Source: Nitrospinaceae bacterium
GTDB lineage: Bacteria; Nitrospinota; Nitrospinia; Nitrospinales; VA-1
Direction of reading: 5' to 3'
Length of the DNA stretch: 12,341 nucleotides
Assembly (NCBI GenBank): GCA_016763735.1
Contig: JAESTE010000079.1
Span: forward strand, 1-12,341
Shown here: positions 1-7,641 of the stretch, one piece after another
Layout: each line of letters opens with the position of its first letter
How positions within the stretch are numbered: the first letter of the stretch is position 1
Notes under the pieces: generated by a model
The model's database searches: none
What the model saw: only the letters and a program-made list of their open reading frames with translations
What the model was told of the DNA's origin: nothing
Position numbers and translations under genes: made by a program

Positions 1-705
1 GATAACGCCGCCTATCATCAAATACCAGTAATCAAAAAATATTTTATTGGCCCCGATAAGAATTTTTGTTGCCAACGGCAGTTCAATTTTTGCCTTATCA
101 AACATATCTACAAAGACCGGAACCACCTTCCACATCAGAATAGTTACTGCTAAACCCATGGCGGAAAGAACCATTTTCGGGTGTTTCATCGCGCCCTTGA
201 CTTGAGCATCGGTATTGGCCTGTTTCTCCAGCAAATCTGCCAAACGAGCCAATAGTTCATCCATAACACCGCCGGACTCACCTGCTTCGATCATGCTGAC
301 ATATAATTCCGAAAAAATCGTGGGGTGCTTGGCCATCGCTTCGGACATGGAGTTACCGCCTTCGATATCCGGGCGAATCTGTTTCACCGTACGCCTGAAC
401 TTCGGTGAGTCGACCTGCTCTTCCATCGCAACGAGGATTCCCAATATAGGAATACCGGCGTTGAACAAAGTAGACATCTGGCGTGTGAACAAAACCAGTT
501 CCTGCGGTTTGACTTTCTGAAATCGCTCTAACGGATCTATTTTTTCTTCGGTATCGACTTCAGCCGTTTCGGCAGACTTGATTTTTATAGGGAAATGCCC
601 CATGCGACCCAGTTCTTGACCCACGGTATCGGCATCCGGCGCATCCATATTTCCTGCGATCAATGCACCCATCCGGTCTCTGGCTTTGTATTCAAATAGC
701 GGCAT
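1..705 (-). CDS. pilC: Type IV pilus inner-membrane platform protein PilC (GspF family), C-terminus cut by window edge
   Basis: Inner-membrane platform protein of the type IV pilus machine; the family couples the PilB/PilT ATPases to pilin assembly. The frame is open from the ATG at 705 to base 1, giving 235 residues where the family usually has about 400. The N-terminal part starts MPLFEYKARD, typical of the family. The first T2SSF domain runs from about residue 68 to 190, with LFTRQMSTLFNAGIPIL (72-88) and AGESGGVMDELLARLADLL (141-159) as the recognisable blocks. The first membrane segment is about residues 178-199. It is the last gene of the pilB / sensor kinase / response regulator / pilC row, 136 bases after the regulator. 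No Shine-Dalgarno sequence precedes the ATG; a small hairpin lies at 716-730. The family call is secure; PilC rather than a type II secretion GspF is inferred from the neighbours. Confidence 0.93.
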   Translation of the reverse strand, partial: MPLFEYKARDRMGALIAGNMDAPDADTVGQELGRMGHFPIKIKSAETAEVDTEEKIDPLERFQKVKPQELVLFTRQMSTLFNAGIPILGILVAMEEQVDSPKFRRTVKQIRPDIEGGNSMSEAMAKHPTIFSELYVSMIEAGESGGVMDELLARLADLLEKQANTDAQVKGAMKHPKMVLSAMGLAVTILMWKVVPVFVDMFDKAKIELPLATKILIGANKIFFDYWYLMIGGVI

Positions 706-715
706 ACGTTATATT

Positions 716-730
716 TTTTAGCGGCTAAAA
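716..730 (-). other. Small hairpin just upstream of the pilC start codon
   Basis: On the minus strand TTTTAG-CCG-CTAAAA forms a perfect 6-bp stem with a 3-base loop, ending 10 bases before the pilC ATG, where a ribosome-binding site would normally lie. No purine-rich Shine-Dalgarno is visible. It may affect translation of pilC, but an AT-rich stem of this size can arise by chance. Confidence 0.3.
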
Positions 731-770
731 GTTATTCTAAAATCTTGCAGGGATTCCAAGTAAATATTTT

Positions 771-838
771 TTGTCTAGATTTCCGGTCACTCGCAATGAC
801 GATTCATACAGTCTACCTCCCTCGCTAGAGGAGAGAGT
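771..838. repeat. Two short dispersed repeat pieces between the response regulator and pilC
   Basis: Two unrelated repeat-like pieces are packed into the 136-base gap between the regulator stop and pilC. At 785-800 the plus strand reads GGTCACTCGCAATGAC, whose reverse complement GTCATTGCGAGTGACC resembles a GTCATTGCGAG dispersed repeat I recall from many bacterial genomes. At 817-838 is CCTCCCTCGCTAGAGGAGAGAG, sharing the CCTCGCTAGAGG core with copies at 7619 and 9134. Neither piece has a T-tract, so terminator function is not supported. Confidence 0.55.
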
Positions 839-841
839 TAA

Positions 842-2224
842 CTATTCAATTCCATATTTCTTCATTTTATTATGCAAACTTTTGCGACTTATTCCCAAGC
901 GATCGGCTGTTTCCTGTCGCTTCCAGTTTTCTTCTTGCAAAGCCTCCAGAATCAGTTTTTCTTCTGCTCCTGACACCAGAGCTTCGAGTTTATTCTGCAA
1001 TCCGGAACCCGCAGGAACGTGTTGACCTACCTCTGCAAGATTCGGGTAGACTTCCAATAGCTCCTTATTTTCCATTATCTTACCATAAGACAGAACCAAA
1101 CACCGTTGAATAACATTTTCCAGCTCTCTCACATTGCCTGGCCAAGAATAGTGCAATAACGATTCCATTCCTTCTTTGGAAAACGCTTCCAATTGTTTTT
1201 TAAACTTTTTCCTATAGATATCCAAAAAGTGATTCACCAATAGAGGGATATCTTCCTTGCGTTCTCTAAGCGGAGGCAAAACAACCGAAACAACATTCAA
1301 GCGATAAAACAAATCTTCACGGAAATCACCATCGGCTACGGCTTTTTCCAGATCTTTATGTGTGGCGGAAATCAGACGAAACTCGACGGGGATGCTTTCT
1401 TCGCCACCGACTCTTTCCAGTTCGCTTTCCTGAATCACACGCAGAATTTTCATTTGCGTGACCAGAGGCATGTCACCTATTTCATCAAGGAATAAAGTTC
1501 CGTGATTAGCCAGTTCAAATTTTCCACGTTTTTGTTTGTGGGCTCCGGTAAACGCGCCTTTTTCGTAACCAAAAAATTCTGCCTCCATCAACTCCTGAGG
1601 AATAGCGGCACAATTTACTTTTACAAACGGACCTGAATGTCTTTGGCTGTGGGAATACAATGCCTGTGCTACGAGTTCCTTTCCGGTACCACTTTCACCG
1701 CGGATCAATACCGAGACATCGCTGTCGGCAACCTTGCGAACCCGGTCGATGACATCCTGTATCGCCTGACTCTGACCTAAAATACGGTCGAACCCGATAC
1801 CCTCTCGCAAGCGATTGACTTCTTTTTGCATAAAGGCGCGTTCTAGTCCGCGCCGGACGACCACTCTGAACTCGCTGATATCGAGAGGTTTATTGAAATA
1901 ATCAAACACTCCCTGTTCCATAGCCTCAACAGCAAGATCTTTATTGCCAAACGCGGTAATCAAAATCACCACCTGTTCCGATGCCTTTTCTTTGAGTCGG
2001 GCGAATGTTTCCATTCCATTCATTTGTGGCAGGTTGTAATCCAAAAGAATCAGATCGAAAGGTTCTTTTTCAACTTCCTTGAGTGCCTGTTCTCCGCTTT
2101 CAACAGAGTGAAAACTATAGCCCTCTTTCTGCAAAGCTTCCGAGAGGAAAAATCGCATTCCCTCATCATCTTCGACAATTAATATTTTTCCGGGTTTTTT
2201 TATAGCGGCGATTTCAGGCTTCAT
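842..2224 (-). CDS. NtrC-family sigma-54-dependent response regulator (PilR/AtoC-like)
   Basis: Transcription activator of sigma-54 promoters, 460 residues, with the full three-domain layout. The receiver domain spans about 13-125, with acidic residues E18-D20, phospho-acceptor D62, T90 and K112. The AAA+ domain spans about 148-385, with Walker A GESGTGKE (176-183), the sigma-54 contact loop GAFTGA (223-228) and Walker B GTLFLDE (242-248). A Fis-type helix-turn-helix lies at about 421-460 (ETADRLGISRKSLHNKMKKY). All catalytic motifs are intact, so it should be a working ATPase activator. Its ATG overlaps the sensor kinase stop by 11 bases with no Shine-Dalgarno, so translational coupling is likely. 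Placement between pilB and pilC suggests a PilR-type role in pilus gene control; this is inference, since NtrC, AtoC, ZraR and PilR share this architecture. Confidence 0.95.
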   Translation of the reverse strand: MKPEIAAIKKPGKILIVEDDEGMRFFLSEALQKEGYSFHSVESGEQALKEVEKEPFDLILLDYNLPQMNGMETFARLKEKASEQVVILITAFGNKDLAVEAMEQGVFDYFNKPLDISEFRVVVRRGLERAFMQKEVNRLREGIGFDRILGQSQAIQDVIDRVRKVADSDVSVLIRGESGTGKELVAQALYSHSQRHSGPFVKVNCAAIPQELMEAEFFGYEKGAFTGAHKQKRGKFELANHGTLFLDEIGDMPLVTQMKILRVIQESELERVGGEESIPVEFRLISATHKDLEKAVADGDFREDLFYRLNVVSVVLPPLRERKEDIPLLVNHFLDIYRKKFKKQLEAFSKEGMESLLHYSWPGNVRELENVIQRCLVLSYGKIMENKELLEVYPNLAEVGQHVPAGSGLQNKLEALVSGAEEKLILEALQEENWKRQETADRLGISRKSLHNKMKKYGIE

Positions 2225-3725
2225 GGGTAAATTTGGTTAATGTTTTTTTCACCTTAGGTTTTTGTACCAAAGGCAATTCAATATTAAACTCTGTGAATTC
2301 GACTGAGCGTTCGTGTATCAAGGTTCCGCCGTGTAAAGAAATGATCTGATGCGTAATCGGGAGGCCCAGACCCGTACCCTCTTTTTTTGTAGTATAAAAC
2401 GGATCGAACAGGACCGGCACAATAGAAGGGTCGATTGGCTTACCCGTATTTTTTACTCGAACAAAAATAACCCCATCTCCTCGGGTCAGGTCGAAGGAAG
2501 TTATCAATCTAATTTCTCCGCTTTCATTTACCGCCTGCACTGCGTTCAATAACAAATTCAAAAATGCCTGAATCAGTTTTTCGCTGTCCCCCCAAAACTT
2601 TGGCAGTCGGGGGTCTAACACCTGCATGACCTGCACGTTTTTTTTATTAATATTTAACTGTAGAAGGTCCAGTGCCTGCTCCAGCAAGTCATTGATCTTG
2701 CAAAACTGAAATTCATTGTGGGAGGGCTGTGAAAAATGAGGCAGGCTCGTCACCACACCGTTGATACGATCAATTTCTCGAATCATGGTTTTTGTATAAG
2801 TATGTGCACGCCCTCCATCTTTAAATTCTTCGCTGAGCAGTTGCGTCAACCCTTTGATAGATCCCAAAGGATTTCTGATTTCATGGGCCAACCCTGCCGC
2901 CATTCCGCCTAATGCGGCTAGCTTGTCAGCACGCTGCATTTTTTCTGTGATCTCATTTGCGCGCGTAAGATCTTTTAAAGTTATGGCCATTCCAACAAAA
3001 TTATCATTCTTGTCTTGCAGTAAAGAAGTAGAAAGTGTAAGCGTGGCAACCTTGCTATTTTTCAACCTTGCCTCAAATTCCTTCGCTACGATCTCTTTTT
3101 GACTCTGAACACTTTCCTTGATCCATGAACCCATGGCCGGGTCGATGTTTAAAAAATCAAACAAGGTTTCAAAAACTTGTCCGACCATATCTTCCGATTC
3201 GCATTGCAAAATGTTTAACGCCCCGCGGTTGGCAGATATAATCTTTCCTTCGGTATTTAAAAGAATCCATCCTCCCGCCATACTGTCTACAAAATAATCA
3301 TTTAATGAAGAAACCATCAAGTTAAAATCTTTTCCGAGAATTCCCAACTCATCCAATCCTTGCGCATCTATTCGGGAGCTAAAATCTCCTTCCGCCATCT
3401 TGCGAGTATGGTCAAGGATTTTTCTGAGTGGATTCAAAATAGCAAAGACAATGCCAACCCCGGCGATACCTCCCAACGTGGTAAAAGCAAGAACCTCAAA
3501 CCTTGTCCATGCCAGAAGTCGACTTGCCTCCGTTTTCATAATTGGTGAAAGGGAAGATATATGATTGCTTTCCAGAAACTGTTCCAAAAGAACCAGGCCA
3601 ATGAAGCCCGAGGCAAAAGCTATGAGGGCGACAACAAGAGGGACAATAAAATAAAGACTTACAGGAAGTCTTTTTTTAAAAAGAAAATAAAACCAACGGT
3701 TATTTGTGTCCGGACTTTGGGCCAT
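2214..3725 (-). CDS. Membrane PAS-domain sensor histidine kinase (NtrB/PilS/AtoS-like)
   Basis: Sensor kinase partner of the response regulator it overlaps, 503 residues. Two membrane segments (about 21-50 and 77-100) enclose only about 26 external residues, so there is no sizeable periplasmic sensor. A HAMP linker follows (about 97-145), then a PAS domain (about 148-255). The HisKA H-box is GLAHEIRNPLGS with phospho-acceptor H281. The HATPase domain has the N-box (N390, N394), a G1 box reading VKNTGKPI (424-431), the F-box LFDPFYTTK (439-447) and the G2 box GTGLGLPI (450-457). The usual Asp of G1 is Asn426; I recall NTG variants in related kinases, so loss of activity should not be assumed. 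It lies 68 bases after pilB, with no good Shine-Dalgarno. The signal sensed is unknown. Confidence 0.94.
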   Translation of the reverse strand: MAQSPDTNNRWFYFLFKKRLPVSLYFIVPLVVALIAFASGFIGLVLLEQFLESNHISSLSPIMKTEASRLLAWTRFEVLAFTTLGGIAGVGIVFAILNPLRKILDHTRKMAEGDFSSRIDAQGLDELGILGKDFNLMVSSLNDYFVDSMAGGWILLNTEGKIISANRGALNILQCESEDMVGQVFETLFDFLNIDPAMGSWIKESVQSQKEIVAKEFEARLKNSKVATLTLSTSLLQDKNDNFVGMAITLKDLTRANEITEKMQRADKLAALGGMAAGLAHEIRNPLGSIKGLTQLLSEEFKDGGRAHTYTKTMIREIDRINGVVTSLPHFSQPSHNEFQFCKINDLLEQALDLLQLNINKKNVQVMQVLDPRLPKFWGDSEKLIQAFLNLLLNAVQAVNESGEIRLITSFDLTRGDGVIFVRVKNTGKPIDPSIVPVLFDPFYTTKKEGTGLGLPITHQIISLHGGTLIHERSVEFTEFNIELPLVQKPKVKKTLTKFTHEA

Positions 3726-3793
3726 AAAATACCATCGATTTCTGGGTTAAGACCCGAAAAATTCAGGGCACCCGGCATGAGAAAGGAAAAAAA

Positions 3794-5512
3794 TTACGAT
3801 TCCAAATCAGCGAAGGTCACACGATTGACTTCATCTACTGTCGTCAACCCAGACAACACTTTTGCAATAGCATCCTCGCGAAGAGATTTCATATCTTGAG
3901 TTTCCACAGCCTTTCTTCGAATGGTCATAGGTGCTGCTTTTTTAAGAACCAGTTCACGAATATCGTCCGTGATAACCAATATCTCAAATATTCCCATTCG
4001 GCCAGTATAGCCACTTTTTTTACATGCCTTACAACCTTCGCCGTGATAAAGCGTTACAGGCTGCCGATCTCCCTTGGGAAACAAAACTTGCAACTCTTTT
4101 TCCGTGGGCTCGTGTTGCACCTTACACTGTGTGCAAATTTTCCTCACCAACCGTTGCGCCAACACTCCGACGATCGAAGATGCTAAAAGAAAAGGTTCGA
4201 TTTTCAAATCTGAAAGGCGAGAAAGTGCGCCAGGGGTATCATTGGTATGCAAAGTGCTCAAAACCAAATGACCGGTCAGCGCCGCCTGAATAGCGATCTC
4301 TGCTGTTTCTGTATCTCGGATTTCACCCACCATTATAATATCTGGGTCTTGACGCATCAAAGATCGAAGCCCCGTGGCAAAAGTAATATTGGCTTTCGGG
4401 TTCACTTGTGTCTGGCGAATTCCGTCCAACCTGTATTCCACCGGATCTTCAATGGTCTTGATATTTCTTGTCGGCAAATTGAGTTTTGCAAGGGAACCGT
4501 AAAGCGTCGTGGTTTTACCACTACCCGTCGGGCCAGTTACCAGAATAACTCCATAAGGTTTATCCAAAAGCTCGTGATACTTTTCCAAGCTACGGCCTAT
4601 TAAACCAGAACCCTGAAGGTCGACAAGCAGTTTAGACTTATCGAGAATACGCAAAACCATATTCTCGCCATAGATGGTAGGACACGTGGAAACACGCAGT
4701 TCGATTTCTTTTGGGCCGAGTCGGGCAGAGAACCCACCATCTTGCGGTGCCCGCGTTTCGGCGATATCCATTTTAGCCAGAACCTTGATGCGCGATATTA
4801 AAGCCGATTCCACCGACTTCGGTGGTTTCGTTGCTTCAAACAAAACCCCGTCAATGCGATATCGAATACTCAGCGAGTCTTCTGTGGGTTCAATATGGAT
4901 ATCACTGGCACCATCGTCCAATGCCTGCTTGAGAATCATTTCTACAAGTTTAGCCACCGGCGCTTCAGTGGCATCGATTGTGGCCGGGCCTGCATCCCCA
5001 GATATAAAAGCCGCCGCCTCCTCTTTCTTCTCTTCCTGTACTCCCAGGCTTTTTACAGCCGCTTTAATAGAAGCTGCGACCCCATACTGTTCCTGGATTG
5101 CCCGTTCAATATCTGATTCCGCAGCTAAAACCGTGATCACATCCATCCCCGATTGAATCGTTACTTCATCAACTGCAAAAATATTTAGCGGATCCGTCAT
5201 AGCTAACTTCAACGAACCATTTTCAATATCTATTGGAATCACTTTATGTTTTCGCGCTACGCTTTCTTGAACCTTGCGAATAGCTTCCTGTGAAATTTTG
5301 ACTCCCTGCATATCCAGGTATGGGATTTTTAACTGGGTCGCCAAACTGGTCAGGAATTTTTCTTCGGTGATAAAACCCAGCTCGACAAGAGCTTGTCCGA
5401 GTGGAATTTTTTTAGCCTGCTGCTTGGCTAAGGCCTGGTTCAACTGATCAGAAGTAATTGCTCCCGCTTGTACCAGAACATCACCCAGCTTTAATTTTTG
5501 ACGGATCGCCAT
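3794..5512 (-). CDS. pilB: Type IV pilus assembly ATPase PilB (GspE family)
   Basis: Cytoplasmic hexameric ATPase that powers pilus extension, 572 residues, the usual length. Two N-terminal GspE/MshEN-type modules occupy about 8-145 (LGDVLVQAGAIT, LGQALVELGFIT). The ATPase core has Walker A GPTGSGKT (327-334), the Asp box TIEDPVEY (353-360), Walker B RQDPDIIMVGEIRD (387-400, with E397) and the His box GHLVLSTLHTND (414-425). The tetracysteine zinc site is C460, C463, C494 and C497, which favours the PilB/GspE branch over PilT. The ATG is preceded by AGGAG six bases upstream. It heads the pil row here and is separated by 165 bases from the cytochrome gene before it. GspE of a type II secretion system is the alternative; PilB is preferred because of the NtrC-type pair and PilC alongside, but no pilin gene is in view. 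Confidence 0.93.
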   Translation of the reverse strand: MAIRQKLKLGDVLVQAGAITSDQLNQALAKQQAKKIPLGQALVELGFITEEKFLTSLATQLKIPYLDMQGVKISQEAIRKVQESVARKHKVIPIDIENGSLKLAMTDPLNIFAVDEVTIQSGMDVITVLAAESDIERAIQEQYGVAASIKAAVKSLGVQEEKKEEAAAFISGDAGPATIDATEAPVAKLVEMILKQALDDGASDIHIEPTEDSLSIRYRIDGVLFEATKPPKSVESALISRIKVLAKMDIAETRAPQDGGFSARLGPKEIELRVSTCPTIYGENMVLRILDKSKLLVDLQGSGLIGRSLEKYHELLDKPYGVILVTGPTGSGKTTTLYGSLAKLNLPTRNIKTIEDPVEYRLDGIRQTQVNPKANITFATGLRSLMRQDPDIIMVGEIRDTETAEIAIQAALTGHLVLSTLHTNDTPGALSRLSDLKIEPFLLASSIVGVLAQRLVRKICTQCKVQHEPTEKELQVLFPKGDRQPVTLYHGEGCKACKKSGYTGRMGIFEILVITDDIRELVLKKAAPMTIRRKAVETQDMKSLREDAIAKVLSGLTTVDEVNRVTFADLES

Positions 5513-5677
5513 AAACGACTCCTGCTAAAGACCTGATTAAAAAATTGCAAGCTCATATGTTACACCGAAAAAGTGAAAAATTAAACCGGCAGAGCCCCCA
5601 AATCACCAATATTTATACAACTGTTACTATAAAAAAATAATGTATGATAATAGTTTTGACCTTTAGTGGTTTCCCTT
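5513..5677 (-). promoter_or_regulatory. Intergenic region likely to hold the pilB promoter
   Basis: This 165-base AT-rich gap, between the triheme cytochrome stop and pilB, is the longest non-repeat gap between intact genes and the natural place for a pil cluster promoter. On the minus strand, GG (5607-5606) and GC (5595-5594) have exactly the -24/-12 sigma-54 spacing, but the rest of the match is weak. TATAGT at about 5635-5630 and TATAAA near 5617 resemble -10 boxes, without a convincing -35. No terminator hairpin with a T-tract was seen after the cytochrome gene. Confidence 0.3.
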
Positions 5678-6520
5678 TTACTTCTCCCACATTTCCTGGA
5701 TAAACGAATTGGTGCGATGTACCAGATGGCAATGTTTGCATCCTGTTTTGCCGAGCAAACCGATGTTCTTCCAGAATTTCTCCGGATTAGGTTTTTCCGA
5801 ATCGAGTTCCTGACTCAGCCCGGCAAATGCTGTATCAGCATCTTGACCTACATAAAAACGTTTTACATCCTGCGTCGCATGACATTTGGAGCAGGTCGAC
5901 TTGAGCTCCATGTATCGCGATTTGAAAATCTTTAAAGCTTTCGCAGCGCGATCATACTGACCTTCACCAAAATTGACGGTAACACCTTTAAAGGAAGCGG
6001 AAATGCTGCCCATATAATCGTCAAACTCAATCTCTTTCTCACTGATGGGATCAGTAACTTTTATTTTATGAAAACTGGGCCAGTGAAACTTGGCCCAAAC
6101 CGATACTTCATTTTCTGCATGACATTTTCCGCAGGTCTTGCCAAGTTTACCAGAGGCTTTACCGGCCTGGGCAATGTCGTGGGTTTTTGCGGCAGCTGCA
6201 AAAGCTTCCGCGGCTTTAATATCAAAATAATCTTCCCATTCTGGAACCATTTCAGATGTTTTTTTATATTCTTCCACCAACTTGTCAGCATGTATGTCAA
6301 CGTTTTCAAAATCTTTTTCTTTGAGGTTTACAAAAACGCCGCCAAAATGAGTACTCATTTTATGCATTTGCTGGATCCATTTGGACTGCTTACTTTCTGG
6401 CGGATAATATTTGCTCAAAGATTTAGGCGGCTCTTTGACAATCATATCCTTGGCATGAACCGGAAGTATACCGATAAAAATAAATGCTGCGGCAATCAAA
6501 ATAATTCTTAAAAAGCTCAT
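5678..6520 (-). CDS. Periplasmic triheme cytochrome c with internal duplication
   Basis: Secreted c-type cytochrome of 280 residues. A Sec signal peptide covers about 1-23, with likely cleavage after the AHA-like VHA. Three haem attachment motifs are visible: CGKCH (130-134), CSKCH (210-214) and CKHCH (261-265). Residues 59-88 and 177-206 look like copies of one unit (FGGVFVNLKEKDFE against FKGVTVNFGEGQYD). Each copy is helical in character and is followed by a CxxCH, a layout reminiscent of cytochrome c' domains where the haem site is at the C-terminal end. Electron transfer in the periplasm is the safe functional statement; the partner is unknown. The ATG has AAGGAG seven bases upstream. 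It lies 35 bases after the pentahaem cytochrome, so the two are probably one transcript and may form one electron-transfer unit. I cannot name a specific family. Confidence 0.88.
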   Translation of the reverse strand: MSFLRIILIAAAFIFIGILPVHAKDMIVKEPPKSLSKYYPPESKQSKWIQQMHKMSTHFGGVFVNLKEKDFENVDIHADKLVEEYKKTSEMVPEWEDYFDIKAAEAFAAAAKTHDIAQAGKASGKLGKTCGKCHAENEVSVWAKFHWPSFHKIKVTDPISEKEIEFDDYMGSISASFKGVTVNFGEGQYDRAAKALKIFKSRYMELKSTCSKCHATQDVKRFYVGQDADTAFAGLSQELDSEKPNPEKFWKNIGLLGKTGCKHCHLVHRTNSFIQEMWEK

Positions 6521-6555
6521 TCAAGTTCTCCTTCTATTAAAATAATAATTTATTT

Positions 6556-7533
6556 TTATCGACGCACTGTCTCAGCGCGCACTGTGGTTTTTTCTTTTGA
6601 CCATGCCGGTTGGTATTTTAATTCAACTTCCGCTTTGAATACTTTATCAAACAGTCGATATCGATATTGAATTTTTTTATTATATGGTAATGCCGTCTCC
6701 TGTTGAGGAGCAATGATTTCTTTGGCCTTGTCGACTTCTTCTCCCGCTTCGTTAAAAAACTTTATGTAGAGATAAAGCCTGGGGTCGCCATTGTCAGCTG
6801 TCGGTACAAAATGCGGTATGGTTTGATTCTTAAGGCTGATGATAAAATAGTTTTCTTCCCACCCTGCCTCCATAACCACATCCTTTTCCTTAATTTCACC
6901 ATGCAGGAAACGGTGATCGCCCACCCATCTTTTTTTATGTAATAAATTAAATCCTGCCTTCTGCGTCAAGCGGCCTTTCTTGCGCGGCATATGACAATCC
7001 TGACAGGTCTCTTCCACGTTGGTCGCCTTCCATTCCTTAAAAGTTTTCTGGTGACAAGAACCACAGAATTTGGAGCGCACATAATCAGGGTTACGAAAAG
7101 TCGGGTGGGGGGGAGCAAGCAGGTCATAAGGCCCCTGCATTTTATTGTCTATAAAATGGCAGGAAACGCAGTAGATGCCTTCATCACGAAGGTTTAACCG
7201 CGGACTGGGTTTTTCACCTCGTACCGATTTAGGAATGTGACAGGGAAGACATTTTTCTTTGGTGTGATTTTCCGAGGCTTCTATAAAATTTTCACTGGTC
7301 CACGATATGGAATGCCGACTGTCTTTCCAGGCTTCGTAAATAGCCTTGTGGCACTCGGAACATTTTTTTGCAGCAGGCCTTTTTAAAATTTCTGGATCAC
7401 GTGCCAATTCCAATACTTGTTCAGGAATCCATTCAAAACGTTCGTTGACGAGAAAATATAGCATTGCAAATCCGGCAACACCTATCAATCCTACACCGAT
7501 TATCAGATCAAATATTCGGGAAGATCGTTTCAT
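6556..7533 (-). CDS. Membrane-anchored pentahaem cytochrome c (cytochrome c554-like)
   Basis: Multihaem c-type cytochrome, 325 residues from the ATG at 7533. One N-terminal membrane segment (about 11-28) acts as uncleaved anchor or signal. Five CxxCH motifs follow: CSECH (58-62), CLPCH (95-99), CVSCH (122-126), CGSCH (157-161) and CQDCH (177-181). The block KCSECHKAIYEAWKDSRHS is typical of the cytochrome c554 / multihaem family entry motif. Residues from about 205 to 325 lack haem sites and look beta-rich (ENYFIISLKNQTIPHF). The open frame extends 8 codons further to a TTG at 7557. I prefer the ATG because GGAG lies 11 bases upstream and MKRSSR gives a positively charged start before the membrane helix. 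It follows pheS by 94 bases and precedes the triheme gene by 35. Substrate and redox partners are unknown. Confidence 0.87.
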   Translation of the reverse strand: MKRSSRIFDLIIGVGLIGVAGFAMLYFLVNERFEWIPEQVLELARDPEILKRPAAKKCSECHKAIYEAWKDSRHSISWTSENFIEASENHTKEKCLPCHIPKSVRGEKPSPRLNLRDEGIYCVSCHFIDNKMQGPYDLLAPPHPTFRNPDYVRSKFCGSCHQKTFKEWKATNVEETCQDCHMPRKKGRLTQKAGFNLLHKKRWVGDHRFLHGEIKEKDVVMEAGWEENYFIISLKNQTIPHFVPTADNGDPRLYLYIKFFNEAGEEVDKAKEIIAPQQETALPYNKKIQYRYRLFDKVFKAEVELKYQPAWSKEKTTVRAETVRR

Positions 7534-7618
7534 AAGGTCGGCAGCTCCAGATGGCAATAGAGTAATAACTCGTTGAGCCGAGAAAGTGTTTGCTAGCGTA
7601 AATCGCTATTGCAAGTTA

Positions 7619-7641
7619 TCTCCCTCGTTAGAGGGCCGGGA
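7619..7641. repeat. Dispersed palindromic repeat overlapping the pheS stop codon
   Basis: The plus strand reads TCTCCCTCGTTAGAGGGCC, with a CCCTC / GAGGG stem and 4-base loop. It shares the CCTCGCTAGAGG core with copies at 817-838 and 9134-9150. The pheS stop codon TAA (7630-7628) is the loop itself, so the repeat supplies the end of the gene. Confidence 0.6.

Noticed and set aside
745..765. Sigma-54 promoter upstream of pilC (TTGGAATCCCTGC, minus strand)
   Set aside because: The GG and GC elements are about three bases too close for the -24/-12 spacing.
4674..5156. 160-residue open frame on the plus strand
   Set aside because: Lies entirely antisense to pilB, which is fully supported by motifs; the product shows no recognisable domain.
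6556..7557. Pentahaem cytochrome starting at TTG 7557
   Set aside because: The ATG at 7533 has GGAG upstream and gives a typical positively charged start before the membrane helix; the TTG start adds eight residues with no supporting ribosome site.
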